Notes under the pieces: generated by a model
What the model was told of the DNA's origin: nothing
What the model saw: the letters and a program-made list of their open reading frames with translations, nothing else
The model's database searches: none
Shown here: piece by piece, positions 8,225 to 16,923 of the stretch
Position numbering within the stretch: the stretch's first letter is position 1
Layout of the letters: each line of letters starts with the position of its first letter
Assembly: GCA_002502245.1 (NCBI GenBank)
Contig: DAPW01000017.1
Location: forward strand, 1 to 64,000
Length of the DNA: 64,000 nt
Source: Methanoregula sp. UBA154
Lineage (GTDB): Archaea; Halobacteriota; Methanomicrobia; Methanomicrobiales; Methanospirillaceae
Reading direction: 5' to 3'
Translations under genes and position numbers: made by a program

Positions 8225-9646
8225 ATGTCCTCCATCATCACCGATCCCTTCCGCCAGAAGCTCCTGCTTTCTGCCGTGGCTCTTGGCGTGATGATGGACG
8301 GGATAGACGGTTCAATCGTGAACGTGGCGCTCCCGACCATGGCCACGTATTTCGACACCGATACCGGCACGATCGCGTGGGTGATCATCACGTACCTGCT
8401 GATGATGGCAGGGCTCCTCCTCGTCTTCGGCAAACTCGCGGAACGTGGTTTTGCAAAAAAACTGTTCCTTCTGGGGTTTTTGATCTTCACCATCGGTTCT
8501 GCTGCCTGCGGGATCTCCCCGTCGCTTGACATCCTGCTCGCTTCACGTCTTGTGCAGGGAGCCGGGGCTGCAATGATTGCCGCCGTTGCCCCGCTGCTCT
8601 GTATCCGGTACCTCCCGCCGGAGATGCTCGGCACTGCCCTTGGCGTTATCGCCGCGACCAGTTCAATCGGGTTTGCTGCCGGGCCGGCAATCGGCGGTAT
8701 CCTCACCCAGCACCTTTCGTGGCACTGGATCTTCCTCGTCAACATCCCGATCGGCATCCTTGGGATCCTCTTCGCGGCCCGGGTGATTCCACACGACGAG
8801 CCGGCAGACTGCACGGTGCCTTTCGACTACCCGGGCGCTGTCGCACTCTTCGGTGCCATGGTATCCGGTATCTTTGTGCTGGAAGAGGCTGCAGCCCGGG
8901 GAATAACCGATCCACTGATTCTTGCCGGTGGGACACTGTTCCTGCTCTGCATGGGACTGTTTATCGTCCGGGAGCTTACCATGCCGGAGCCGTTTCTCGA
9001 TATCCGGATCTTCTCGAAGTGGCGGTTCACCGCTGTTCTCCTCGCATACCTGCTGGTGAATGTCATCTTCATGGGTATCCTGTACCTGCTCCCGTTCTAC
9101 CTCGCCCTGGAGATGCACTTCGATCTTGCGACAACCGGCCTGTACCTCCTGATCCCGCCGGCGGTGATAGCCCTCATCAGCATCCCGTTCGGGCAGTGGT
9201 CGGACCGTCACGGAGGCCGGCGGGCATTCGCGGTCGCCGCCTGCAGCGTTATTGTCCTCTACAGCGCCATCTTCGCGGTTCTTTCCCCGGAATCCGGGAT
9301 AGTGCCCCTGTTTGCCGGGCTCATCCTCATGGGGGTGGCCTTCGGCATCGCCGCCGGGCCAGCCTCAAGCAGGATCATCGAGAGTGCCCCGGAAGGGGGG
9401 GAAGGCACCGGATCCTCGCTGATGGTGACCAGCATCTACTTCGGAGGAGTGCTCGGGACTTCTATCTATGCGGCACTCTTCACCATCGCAACTGCGGGTG
9501 CTGACGGGATTGTTGCCTTTACCGATCTCGATTCCGCACGATTCCTGTCCGGATTCCATTTAACGATGGCTGCCGGCCTCGTGCTTTCAGTGGTTCCGCT
9601 CGTACTTTCGGCAATCGTGCCGGATGAGTTGAAGAATACCGCATAA
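8225..9646 (+). CDS. MFS drug-resistance transporter (EmrB/QacA type)
   Basis: A 473-aa membrane protein with about 13-14 hydrophobic segments, matching the DHA2 branch of the major facilitator superfamily. Typical sequence is visible at the start (DGIDGSIVNVALPTMATYF), followed by TIAWVITYLL-like and the motif-C region GFAAGPAIGGILTQHLSWHWIFLVN. The motif-A-like loop FGKLAERGFAKKLF is present. It probably uses the proton gradient to export small molecules. ATG 8225 was chosen; the upstream 27 codons are not protein-like. No regulator is adjacent. Confidence 0.9.
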   Translation: MSSIITDPFRQKLLLSAVALGVMMDGIDGSIVNVALPTMATYFDTDTGTIAWVIITYLLMMAGLLLVFGKLAERGFAKKLFLLGFLIFTIGSAACGISPSLDILLASRLVQGAGAAMIAAVAPLLCIRYLPPEMLGTALGVIAATSSIGFAAGPAIGGILTQHLSWHWIFLVNIPIGILGILFAARVIPHDEPADCTVPFDYPGAVALFGAMVSGIFVLEEAAARGITDPLILAGGTLFLLCMGLFIVRELTMPEPFLDIRIFSKWRFTAVLLAYLLVNVIFMGILYLLPFYLALEMHFDLATTGLYLLIPPAVIALISIPFGQWSDRHGGRRAFAVAACSVIVLYSAIFAVLSPESGIVPLFAGLILMGVAFGIAAGPASSRIIESAPEGGEGTGSSLMVTSIYFGGVLGTSIYAALFTIATAGADGIVAFTDLDSARFLSGFHLTMAAGLVLSVVPLVLSAIVPDELKNTA

Positions 9647-9786
9647 GCAGCAATATCCGGTATTTTCAAAAATCAGATCCATGCCGCACAGGCAGGCAAC
9701 GGAACAGAACCATGCTCCTGAACGGGATCTCCCGGGCAAGCACTTCCGGGATCTCTTCCCAGCGGGGAAGCTTGCGGGTTCTTCTC

Positions 9787-9818
9787 TCACCAGCCATCCC
9801 CAGACGGGAATAGCTGGT
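9787..9818. promoter_or_regulatory. Inverted repeat upstream of apgM
   Basis: CACCAGC (9787-9793) and GCTGGTG (9812-9818) pair perfectly, with an inner CCC/GGG that could extend the stem. It lies about 45 nt before the apgM ATG, just ahead of an AT-rich stretch (9824-9834). It could be an operator or part of a 5' leader; function is unproven. Confidence 0.3.
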
Positions 9819-9862
9819 GCGCAGAAACCTAATTAATCCGCCCGCCCAACCATTCCATACGA

Positions 9863-11098
9863 ATGACCGCGAATAAAATCCTTTTTATCGTTCTTGACGG
9901 CATATCTGACCGTCCCTGCCCCGATCTCGACGGGCTCACCCCGCTTGCCGCGGCCAGGAAACCGGTCCTCGACAAGCTTGCCGCGGAAGGGTGCTGTGGG
10001 ATCATGGATACCATCGCACCCGGTATCCGCCCGGGGTCAGATACCGCCCACCTTGCCCTGCTCGGCTACGACCCCAATGAATACTATACCGGGCGGGGGC
10101 CTCTCGAGTGTGAGGGTACCGGCATCCATATGGAGCCGGGCATGATCGGGTTTCGGTGCAATTTTGCCACGATGTCAAAGGAAGGCATCATCACGGACCG
10201 GCGGGCAGGCAGGATCCATGATACGGCCGCGCTCAGCGAGGCGATCCAGGAGGGCGTCGATCTCTCGGGATACGGGATCGAGTTCTCATTCCGGTCCGGG
10301 GCGGGACACCGGGCTGCGCTCGCCCTCAGCGGAAAGGGGCTCGGGCACTGCGTCTCCTCAAATGACCCGAAGAAGGAGGGCGTCCCCCCGCTGAAGGTAA
10401 AAGAAGAACTGCAGACTCAGGCTGACCGGAAGACCGCGGAAATCTGCAACGAGTTCGTAACACAGTCCACGAAGATCCTCTTTGATCATCCCCTCAACGT
10501 GGAGCGGCAAAAAAAGGGCCAGAACCCGGCCAATATTGTCCTGATGCGGGGTGCGGGCGAGATGGGGGACTTTCCACCGTTTGAGAAAAAATACGGCCTG
10601 TCGGGGAGCGTGATCTCCGCGGCGAGCCTGATCACCGGTATCGGCAATGCCGTTGGGCTGGAGCAGGTCCATGTCGGGGGGATCACCGGCTCACAGAACA
10701 GCAATATTGCCGGCAAGATTGCAGCGGCACAGCAGGAACTCAGAAAAAAAGACTTCGTCCTCGTCAACATCAAGGGGGCTGATGAGTCCGGGCATGACGG
10801 GCTTGCCCAGCAGAAAAGGAACTTTATCGAGAAGATCGACGCAGTACTCGAACCGCTGCTGGCGCAGGAAGACTGCATCATCATCATCTGCGCCGACCAT
10901 TCAACGCCCTGCAGCATCAGGGACCATTCCGCTGACCCCGTGCCGGTCATCATCCGCGGTGACGGTGTCCGCATGGACGACGTGGTCCGGTTCGATGAAT
11001 ATTCCTCTGCAAAGGGGGGGCTGAACCGGATCCGGGGCTGTGACCTGATGCCAATTGCGCTTGACCTTATCAACAAAGCACACAAGTTCGGTGCATGA
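9863..11098 (+). CDS. apgM: 2,3-bisphosphoglycerate-independent phosphoglycerate mutase, archaeal type
   Basis: A 411-aa enzyme that interconverts 3- and 2-phosphoglycerate in glycolysis/gluconeogenesis. It belongs to the alkaline-phosphatase superfamily: metal-binding D12 in FIVLDGISDRP, the phosphoserine region RPGSDTAHLALLGYDP with S59, and the C-terminal metal motif ICADHSTPCSIRDHSADPVP. The length is normal for the archaeal form. It is followed after 16 nt by the bactofilin-like gene and then a methyltransferase-like gene, so the three may be one operon. Confidence 0.95.
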   Translation: MTANKILFIVLDGISDRPCPDLDGLTPLAAARKPVLDKLAAEGCCGIMDTIAPGIRPGSDTAHLALLGYDPNEYYTGRGPLECEGTGIHMEPGMIGFRCNFATMSKEGIITDRRAGRIHDTAALSEAIQEGVDLSGYGIEFSFRSGAGHRAALALSGKGLGHCVSSNDPKKEGVPPLKVKEELQTQADRKTAEICNEFVTQSTKILFDHPLNVERQKKGQNPANIVLMRGAGEMGDFPPFEKKYGLSGSVISAASLITGIGNAVGLEQVHVGGITGSQNSNIAGKIAAAQQELRKKDFVLVNIKGADESGHDGLAQQKRNFIEKIDAVLEPLLAQEDCIIIICADHSTPCSIRDHSADPVPVIIRGDGVRMDDVVRFDEYSSAKGGLNRIRGCDLMPIALDLINKAHKFGA

Positions 11099-11114
11099 CA
11101 CTACGGGGGGATGC

Positions 11115-11960
11115 ATGAAAGAGCGAGCTGCAAAAAACTGGCATAACCACTGTCTTCTGCCCGACGGCACGGAGCTGCAGGAGCACAGCATAAAGACCGA
11201 CCGGGACATCGTCATCGGTGAGTTCTGCCAGATCGATTACGGGCTCCGGGGAGCCGATGTGTACGTAGGCGAGTCCTCGAAGATCCGCGAGTACATCTGG
11301 GCAAACGGGGACGCCCGCATCGGGAACTGGTGCGAAATAGGAAATGATGTGATCACAAAGGAGGACGCCTATATCGGCGAGGGCGTCAGGATCAACGGCA
11401 AGCTCGAGGTGAACGGGGCACTGGATATCGGCGAGAACGTCGAGATAAAAGAGGGGTTCGAGGCCAAAGGCAATATCGAGGTCAGGAACCCGATGCCGGT
11501 CTTCCTGTACATCATCATCTACTTAATGACCCTCCTCCGGATCGAGAACGAGAAGGAACTCGACCGGATCCTGGACGGCCTCCTCTCCGAAGACGAGGAC
11601 ACGACAAAAATCCCGCTCATGATCCCCTCGCGGTCGAAACTGAACATGAAACTCTTTTCTGTCCCCTCGACCATGAAGATCGGGAAGAAGTGTCGGCTCC
11701 ACGGGAATATCCGGGCGGGCTCTATCGATGTCCAGCAGGATACCGTCATCTTCGGCAGCCTGCGGGCACGGAACAGGATCAGCATTGTCGACGGGGTTAC
11801 TGTGCACGGCAACGTGGAGAGCCAGAGCACGGTCTACGTCAGGAGGGGTGCTCATATCCTCGGGGACGTGATCGCACGGTCGATCGTGCTCCACGAGGAT
11901 GCAAGGATCGACGGCACCATCACCGCACCGCACGGCATGCGGATCGAGCGTGGCGCATGA
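11115..11960 (+). CDS. Bactofilin-like polymer-forming / beta-helix protein
   Basis: A 281-aa protein with two blocks of short repeats typical of a left-handed or bactofilin beta-helix. The first block (about 30-115) has repeats such as DAYIGEGVRINGKLEVNGALDIGENVEI, the second (about 195-280) repeats such as GVTVHGNVESQSTVYVRRGA. Between them is an amphipathic linker of about 70 residues with one hydrophobic stretch (PVFLYIIIYLMTLL). The repeats fit a structural scaffold or an inactive transferase-like fold. ATG 11115 follows a GGGGGG; the longer frame starts inside apgM. The stop overlaps the next gene by ATGA. Confidence 0.7.
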   Translation: MKERAAKNWHNHCLLPDGTELQEHSIKTDRDIVIGEFCQIDYGLRGADVYVGESSKIREYIWANGDARIGNWCEIGNDVITKEDAYIGEGVRINGKLEVNGALDIGENVEIKEGFEAKGNIEVRNPMPVFLYIIIYLMTLLRIENEKELDRILDGLLSEDEDTTKIPLMIPSRSKLNMKLFSVPSTMKIGKKCRLHGNIRAGSIDVQQDTVIFGSLRARNRISIVDGVTVHGNVESQSTVYVRRGAHILGDVIARSIVLHEDARIDGTITAPHGMRIERGA

Positions 11961-12793
11961 GGGTAACAGAAATTCTCGGAATTGATGCAGTCCGGTTCGT
12001 TGAACCGGAATTTTCAGCCCAGACCGACCGCATGTTCAACAACGTGCTGGCAGCAGCCGGCGGTGATGAGGGGAGGCTCCTCCTGGACGAGGGGGAGGAG
12101 CCGCTCGCCCTTGCATTCCGCGGGCCGGGCGGCTGGGTAGCCGCATCGTTCCTGTACCGGAATCCGTCGGTAGAACTCATTGAAAAGTTCGAGAATGTGA
12201 ACGGCCAGATCTTCGAGGAAGACCGTGATGTCTTTTCAGCCGCGGTCCGGGAATACTACAGCAATCTCCTGTCAGACGAAGTGCCACCCGCCATCGAGGA
12301 CCTCAATCCGGCCCGTCGCGGGATCCTCGCCCTCCTTGTCGAAAAACACTGGGGGAAGGGGAACGGGGAGACCTGCGTGGACTGCTGCTGCGGCTCGGGG
12401 GTTGGTTCGCTCGTGCTCCGGGATCTCTGCTATGTCCCGCTCTCGTACGACAATGATGCCTCGCTCCTTGCCCGCGGCCTTGCAACCGGACGCCTGCTTC
12501 CGGATGAGACGATGTGCCTTGATGCCCGGGTGGCTTCCCGCTATATGAGACCGGTTCCCCGGGGTATCGGGATCATGATGGGCGAGATCAACACCTTCAC
12601 GCAGGAATTGTGGGAAGGGATCGTCCGGGAGCTCCTCGCCATGTCGGCGGAGACGCTGATCACGGTCGGGACCGAGAGCGAGGCCCAAATGATCCGGGAC
12701 TGGGGAGCGGCAATGGAGCGGACGGTCGAAGTGACCGAGAACCCGGCCGATCCCATCTACGACCGGTGGGTGTGCACAGCAACACAGAAGTGA
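11957..12793 (+). CDS. Methyltransferase-like protein of unknown substrate
   Basis: A 278-aa protein. Residues near 135-150 (CVDCCCGSGVGSLVLRDL) resemble motif I of class I SAM-dependent methyltransferases, followed by an acidic motif II-like YDNDASLLARGL. An N-terminal domain of about 110 residues is of unknown type. The four cysteines clustered in motif I are unusual. It starts at ATG 11957, overlapping the bactofilin-like stop (ATGA), so the two are translated together. It may modify a protein or act as a SAM-binding partner; I do not recognise the family with certainty. Confidence 0.6.
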   Translation: MRVTEILGIDAVRFVEPEFSAQTDRMFNNVLAAAGGDEGRLLLDEGEEPLALAFRGPGGWVAASFLYRNPSVELIEKFENVNGQIFEEDRDVFSAAVREYYSNLLSDEVPPAIEDLNPARRGILALLVEKHWGKGNGETCVDCCCGSGVGSLVLRDLCYVPLSYDNDASLLARGLATGRLLPDETMCLDARVASRYMRPVPRGIGIMMGEINTFTQELWEGIVRELLAMSAETLITVGTESEAQMIRDWGAAMERTVEVTENPADPIYDRWVCTATQK

Positions 12794-12922
12794 AGAATTG
12801 GTTTTCGCGGCTGGAACGGAGGGGTGAAGCACCAGACATCCCTTCGCCCGGACCAGAGCGACAGGCTGTTAAAATTTTTGGGTATGCCATTCTAACGACA
12901 AACTTTTTTCGAATACACAGGA

Positions 12923-13140
12923 GAGGAAAGTCATTCAGACACTCCAGGGAGCTTCGCCACAGGCTCTCCCTTGCCGTTGTGGCGCCCCGGTTGCGATAGT
13001 GCTGTATTACCTAAACCGTGATTCTGGGTAATACAGATGAATCGCATGCGCCCCCGCCCCCCCATGGGGGCAGAGCTGGCGCAAGAGGGGTACTACTGTT
13101 AGAGAGAGAAGTTGGGGCTAAGTTGATACTTTACCCAAAA
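12923..13140 (-). repeat. Dispersed intergenic repeat, copy 4
   Basis: Reverse orientation. It shares GGCGCCCCGGTTGCGATAGTGC, TGTATTACC, ATCGCATGCGCCCCC and CTGGCGCAAG with the family. The outer 40 bp (AAGTTGATACTTTACCCA at 13119-13136) match only copy 3 at 7742-7942. It lies between the end of the methyltransferase-like gene and the convergent minus-strand group. Confidence 0.85.
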
Positions 13141-13158
13141 TAAATATCATCACGTGGT

Positions 13159-13368
13159 TTATTCCGGTACCCGGATCCGCTTCAGTCGCTCGCTAACGGT
13201 GCTGCTGCTCTCCAGTCCCTGTTCAATTACCGGGGTGCAGGAGCGGATATTCCGTTTTTTGGTGAACATGACCGCAGGATTCAGGTTCTCGGATGTCAGG
13301 GTACGGATCAGGTTCGCAAGATCCTTTTTTACCTGGAGTTCCTGAATTTCATCGACTTCCATATTCAT
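13159..13368 (-). CDS. Small hypothetical protein, 69 aa
   Basis: A 69-codon ORF with balanced charged composition (MNMEVDEIQELQVKKDLANL..., ending SERLKRIRVPE). An AGGAAG lies about 9 nt before the ATG. It has no membrane segment and no motif I recognise. It is downstream of the helicase on the same strand, separated by 100 bp, and is next to repeat copy 4. It could be a real small protein or chance. Confidence 0.45.
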   Translation of the reverse strand: MNMEVDEIQELQVKKDLANLIRTLTSENLNPAVMFTKKRNIRSCTPVIEQGLESSSTVSERLKRIRVPE

Positions 13369-13469
13369 GGATTGAATCTTCCTACTAATAAAGATTGTGC
13401 ACGGAAAAATCCGGCAAATTACCCTAAACAGATAAAATTATGGCAAATTTAAATTCCAGAAGGTTTGCC

Positions 13470-15563
13470 TCACCGGCGTTTTCGGCCCGGCCGGGGCGGG
13501 CCGGGGTCATTCTGTTTCTGCCCGCTCTTTTTTCCGTCCGCTTTCTTCTCTTTGTGCACATCCTCGCTCTCCAGCTCCGCGATGATATCAAGAGGGTCGT
13601 CCATGATTTTTGTCAGACGGACTACCTCGAGCAGCCGCTCCATACCGATGAAGTGCTCGGCCATCACCCGGGCGAGCGGCGTCATGACAAGTTTTGTGCC
13701 TTTCTTCTCTACGAGACGGTGGGCAACGAGATCGGGGAGCACCGCTTCCATGCTGCCGACCATCAGGCTGTTGATGCGCGTTAGGTCTGCCTCCTCGCCA
13801 CCACAGCAGATCGCGTTGGCAACATACTCCTCCGAACTCTTCTCGAAGTCATGCTCCGGTGCCACCTCCTCCATCTCCCCTTTCAGGAGCCGGATCGCCA
13901 CCTGCTCTTCGGTAAACGGGTTCTCGCGGGAATAGGTCCCGCCGGGCTCTGCAAGGATCACGACCCGGCCGAGGTCGTGGAAGTCCGGCCGTCCCGCCCG
14001 TCCCCCCATCTGGTTGAACTCCTGCACCGAGAGCCAGTCCCGTCCCATGGCAAGGGCATCGAAGATCACCTGTGAGGCCGGGAAATCCACGCCGGCCCCG
14101 AGCGCTGCGGTCGTGACCACCGCCATCAGCTTGCCCTGTAAAAACCGGGTCTCAACATCGCGGCGTTCCACGGATGAGAGCCCCGCGTGGTACGCGGCAG
14201 CCCGGATACCAAGGGCGTCAGCTATCGTGTGGCAGCGGGAGCGGGCGTTCGTGAAGATGATCGTCTGGCCGCGGAACCCCTTGGACGAGGTCCGCTTGTA
14301 CTCCTCCGTGGTCATCTGCTTGATGGTCGGGATCTTCTGCTTGCGCTCGACAAAGAGCAGGTAACGCTCGAGCCCGATTGGCCGTTCCGCGTACTTGACG
14401 AGCGAACAGTTCAGTTTCTTCGCGAGCACCTTCGGAGAACCGATCGTTGCCGAGAGGTACAGGAACTGGGCCTGCGGGCAGAGGTACTTGAGCCGGGCGA
14501 TCATACCGTCGAGCCGGTGCCCGCGGTCAGCGTCCTCCAGCATCTGCACCTCGTCGATCACGACCGTCGCGATACTGCTCATCTTCTTCCCGCAGCGGAT
14601 CATGTTGTCCACCCCCTCATAGGTACCGACAATGATCGGGGCCTGCGGGTTCCGGTCCCCCACCTTCCGGGTCTCGGGCAGGTTGAGCCGGCTCACACCG
14701 GTGAGGAGGCCGGACTTCGCAAATTTCCCGTACCGTTCCGTGAACCGCTCGTACTTCTGGTTTGCGAGCGCCACGAGCGGGACCAGGAAAAGCATCCTTC
14801 CCCGGCCTTCAAGATAATTTTTCAGACCGGCCATTTCACCGATGAAAGTCTTGCCGCTCGCGGTCGCCGCAACGACAAGGAGGTCCTTCCCGAAGAGAAG
14901 CCCGGCTTCCACCGCGATCTGCTGCGCCGGCATGAGCAGCGCAACGCCACTCGCCTCGATGAACTGGCGGGGCAGCGGCAGTTCGTCCACCGGGGCGGTC
15001 TTCATCAGCGGGTGCGCCTCGAGCTTGTCGAACAGGGCCGAGGCCATCGTCACCTTCTCGGGCTGGAGCGTGGCAAGCACCCGGTCGAGGTTGCGGAACT
15101 TCAGGAGGAGATCCTCGAGATGACGGATCCCGTCCTGCCCCAGTCGCCCGATATGGGAGACTTCCCGGCGCAGTTCGCGCCTGCCGCAGTCAAGGCATAT
15201 CCGTTCCCCTTTGCCAAACGTTACCGAGTTATTCTCGTCGAGATGCGTGTACCGCTCGTCCAGGAGGCACATGCGGCAGGCATCCACGGTCCCGGTGCGG
15301 ACCTGAAAATCGGCAAGGAATGTCTCGAACTGCGGATCGGGCTTCACCATCCGCACGTCCGCGTCGCGGAGCTGGGCGATCAGTTCCTTTGAAGGGGTCT
15401 GGTGGTAGTCCTTTTTTACACCCCACTTCACGCGGTAGCGGGTCGGCCGTGGGCCCCGGGGGGTTTCGTTCAGCTCGACAAATGCGGCCCCCCGCGTATG
15501 CCGGCCGTCATAAAAGAGCAGCTTGTACGTGCCGCCTTTCTGGGGCTGGACAAGGATCTTCAT
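13470..15563 (-). CDS. DEAD/DEAH-box helicase with internal zinc ribbon (Ski2-like)
   Basis: A 697-aa SF2 helicase. An N-terminal domain of about 90 residues precedes a zinc ribbon with C96, C99, C123 and C126. The helicase core follows: Walker A ATASGKT at 233-239, DEVQ at 337-340 in place of DExH, SAT in LYLSATIG, and the motif VI region FNQMGGRAGRP. A winged-helix-like part and a Lys-rich tail (KADGKKSGQKQND) close the protein. It probably unwinds nucleic acid in repair or RNA processing. Its start overlaps the end of the HTH gene upstream by 4 nt (15560-15563). Confidence 0.85.
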   Translation of the reverse strand: MKILVQPQKGGTYKLLFYDGRHTRGAAFVELNETPRGPRPTRYRVKWGVKKDYHQTPSKELIAQLRDADVRMVKPDPQFETFLADFQVRTGTVDACRMCLLDERYTHLDENNSVTFGKGERICLDCGRRELRREVSHIGRLGQDGIRHLEDLLLKFRNLDRVLATLQPEKVTMASALFDKLEAHPLMKTAPVDELPLPRQFIEASGVALLMPAQQIAVEAGLLFGKDLLVVAATASGKTFIGEMAGLKNYLEGRGRMLFLVPLVALANQKYERFTERYGKFAKSGLLTGVSRLNLPETRKVGDRNPQAPIIVGTYEGVDNMIRCGKKMSSIATVVIDEVQMLEDADRGHRLDGMIARLKYLCPQAQFLYLSATIGSPKVLAKKLNCSLVKYAERPIGLERYLLFVERKQKIPTIKQMTTEEYKRTSSKGFRGQTIIFTNARSRCHTIADALGIRAAAYHAGLSSVERRDVETRFLQGKLMAVVTTAALGAGVDFPASQVIFDALAMGRDWLSVQEFNQMGGRAGRPDFHDLGRVVILAEPGGTYSRENPFTEEQVAIRLLKGEMEEVAPEHDFEKSSEEYVANAICCGGEEADLTRINSLMVGSMEAVLPDLVAHRLVEKKGTKLVMTPLARVMAEHFIGMERLLEVVRLTKIMDDPLDIIAELESEDVHKEKKADGKKSGQKQNDPGPPRPGRKRR

Positions 15564-16369
15564 GGTGCGATCAGGTCATGGATCACGTAGGCGAGTTCCA
15601 CGCTCTCCAGCCGTTTTAAGAAGTCCGTGAACTCTTCGTCCACGATCACGATCGCACAGTCTATCCCGTGGAATGCCGCCTCGATCACGCCTTCCCGGGC
15701 CCCGAAGAACATGTCGGGGGTCCTCCCGGCAGATTTCAGGGCGATCCATGCCTCGAGGCCAACGGCTGCAACCATGCCGGCACTGCCAGTGATCTCGAGC
15801 AGCTTGTCATTCTTCACCTTGCGGGAACCGCCATGCTGGATGCGGGGAACCTTGCAGACATGGACTTTCCCCTCGTGGTGCTCGATGATCCCGTTCAGGT
15901 GAGCGACACCCACATCGTGATCTTTTTTTGCATCGGCGACAACGGAGCCGGTTGCAGGGAGCGGGGCCCTGCCGGCATAGAGGAACCCGTCTTTCATATA
16001 GACACCCACCTCGTCGCCGGCATTGAGATCCTCTGCCGCGATCGCGGTCCAGACCGAGACCTGCTGGATGATATCGCGCCGGATGTGCCGGGCATAGGAC
16101 TCGAGCGACTCGGCGTTCGCCAGCACCCACTCGATCCCCGCCTTCGTCACCTCGTAATTGCCCCGTCCGATTGCCGAGACCATCCCTTCCTCGATCAGTT
16201 CGCGGATATATTCGGAGATCGCCTGCGGGGTAACACCCATCTTCTCGGCGATCTCCTGCTGCCGCACTGCCGGCTGGTGTTCTGCGATCTCCACAAGGAT
16301 CTGCAGGCGCGAGACCTCGCGCTTGCTGCGTAAAATAGAATACAGGGGGTCCTTAGCGCCCGGTGTCAA
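15560..16369 (-). CDS. HTH transcriptional regulator with C-terminal sensor-like domain
   Basis: A 269-aa protein. Residues 20-75 are a winged helix (RQQEIAEKMGVTPQAISEYI, then EEGMVSAIGRGNYEVTKAG). The C-terminal two-thirds resembles a ligand-binding domain found in methanogen regulators, with GDEVGVYMKDGFLYAGR, a Gly-rich segment (GSAGMVAAVGLEAWIALKSA) and a final IVDEEFTDFLKRLESVELAYVI. The ligand is unknown. It lies between a second HTH gene (17 nt overlap) and the helicase (4 nt overlap), so the three form one operon. Confidence 0.75.
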   Translation of the reverse strand: MTPGAKDPLYSILRSKREVSRLQILVEIAEHQPAVRQQEIAEKMGVTPQAISEYIRELIEEGMVSAIGRGNYEVTKAGIEWVLANAESLESYARHIRRDIIQQVSVWTAIAAEDLNAGDEVGVYMKDGFLYAGRAPLPATGSVVADAKKDHDVGVAHLNGIIEHHEGKVHVCKVPRIQHGGSRKVKNDKLLEITGSAGMVAAVGLEAWIALKSAGRTPDMFFGAREGVIEAAFHGIDCAIVIVDEEFTDFLKRLESVELAYVIHDLIAP

Positions 16370-16895
16370 GCAGCACCAGTCCCTGCCCCTTCACATCCAG
16401 GTGAGTTATCCTTTTCGCCAGTCCCTTGACAAAGATGGGGCTGACACTGAATTTCCGGGAAAGGTCGTTAATCGAGCTGTTGCCCCGTGCGAGCTCCCGT
16501 TCGATCTGCTCCACAACCTCGCGGAGGTTCTCGTCATTGGAGAGCGCGATGTAGAGGATGTCGGAGAGATCGGAGAGGTTGCACTGGAAGTTCGCCCGGA
16601 ACTTGTTATAGGTTGCCCGAAACTCCTTCAGCGGTTTTGCCCCTGGTTTTGGCATCCGCCACTGCTCCTCTACGAGATTACCCTTCTTGAGGATCTGGAG
16701 GCACAGCGCAACGCTGTCATCCCCGACCTGCGCCCGGATCTCCTCTTCTGTCAGCCATGATTTGTTCAAAAGTTCGTAGACCTTTTTAAAGGAGGGGTCG
16801 TTGAACGTCATCAGGAGAGGAACAAGCTCTACGGGATCGTTTACGATTCGAATATGGCCCGGCACTGTAAAAACCCTATACTTATATCGCTCCAC
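16353..16895 (-). CDS. ArsR/HTH-type regulator
   Basis: A 180-aa protein with a winged-helix segment near residues 38-80 (KKVYELLNKSWLTEEEIRAQV, then LQILKKGNLVEEQW). The C-terminal half is helical with a second HTH-like element (SSINDLSRKFSVSPIFVKGL). It is first in the minus-strand operon with the second HTH gene and the helicase. The start codon lies only 28 bp from the divergent hypF start, and a TATA-like sequence for hypF falls inside the first codons. The true start could therefore be a few codons further in. Binding in this short gap would let it control both directions (inference). Confidence 0.7.
   Translation of the reverse strand: MERYKYRVFTVPGHIRIVNDPVELVPLLMTFNDPSFKKVYELLNKSWLTEEEIRAQVGDDSVALCLQILKKGNLVEEQWRMPKPGAKPLKEFRATYNKFRANFQCNLSDLSDILYIALSNDENLREVVEQIERELARGNSSINDLSRKFSVSPIFVKGLAKRITHLDVKGQGLVLLDTGR
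16870..16882 (+). promoter_or_regulatory. Candidate TATA box for hypF
   Basis: CTATACTTATAT is the only strong TATA-like sequence before hypF and is centred about 47 nt upstream of the ATG. It overlaps the first codons of the divergent HTH gene. Confidence 0.4.
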
Positions 16896-16923
16896 GCATC
16901 AATAAAATTTTGCGACACAAATC

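Noticed and set aside
14187..15392. A 401-codon plus-strand frame opposite the helicase
   Set aside because: The helicase on the other strand has full motifs; the antisense product shows no motif and an odd composition.
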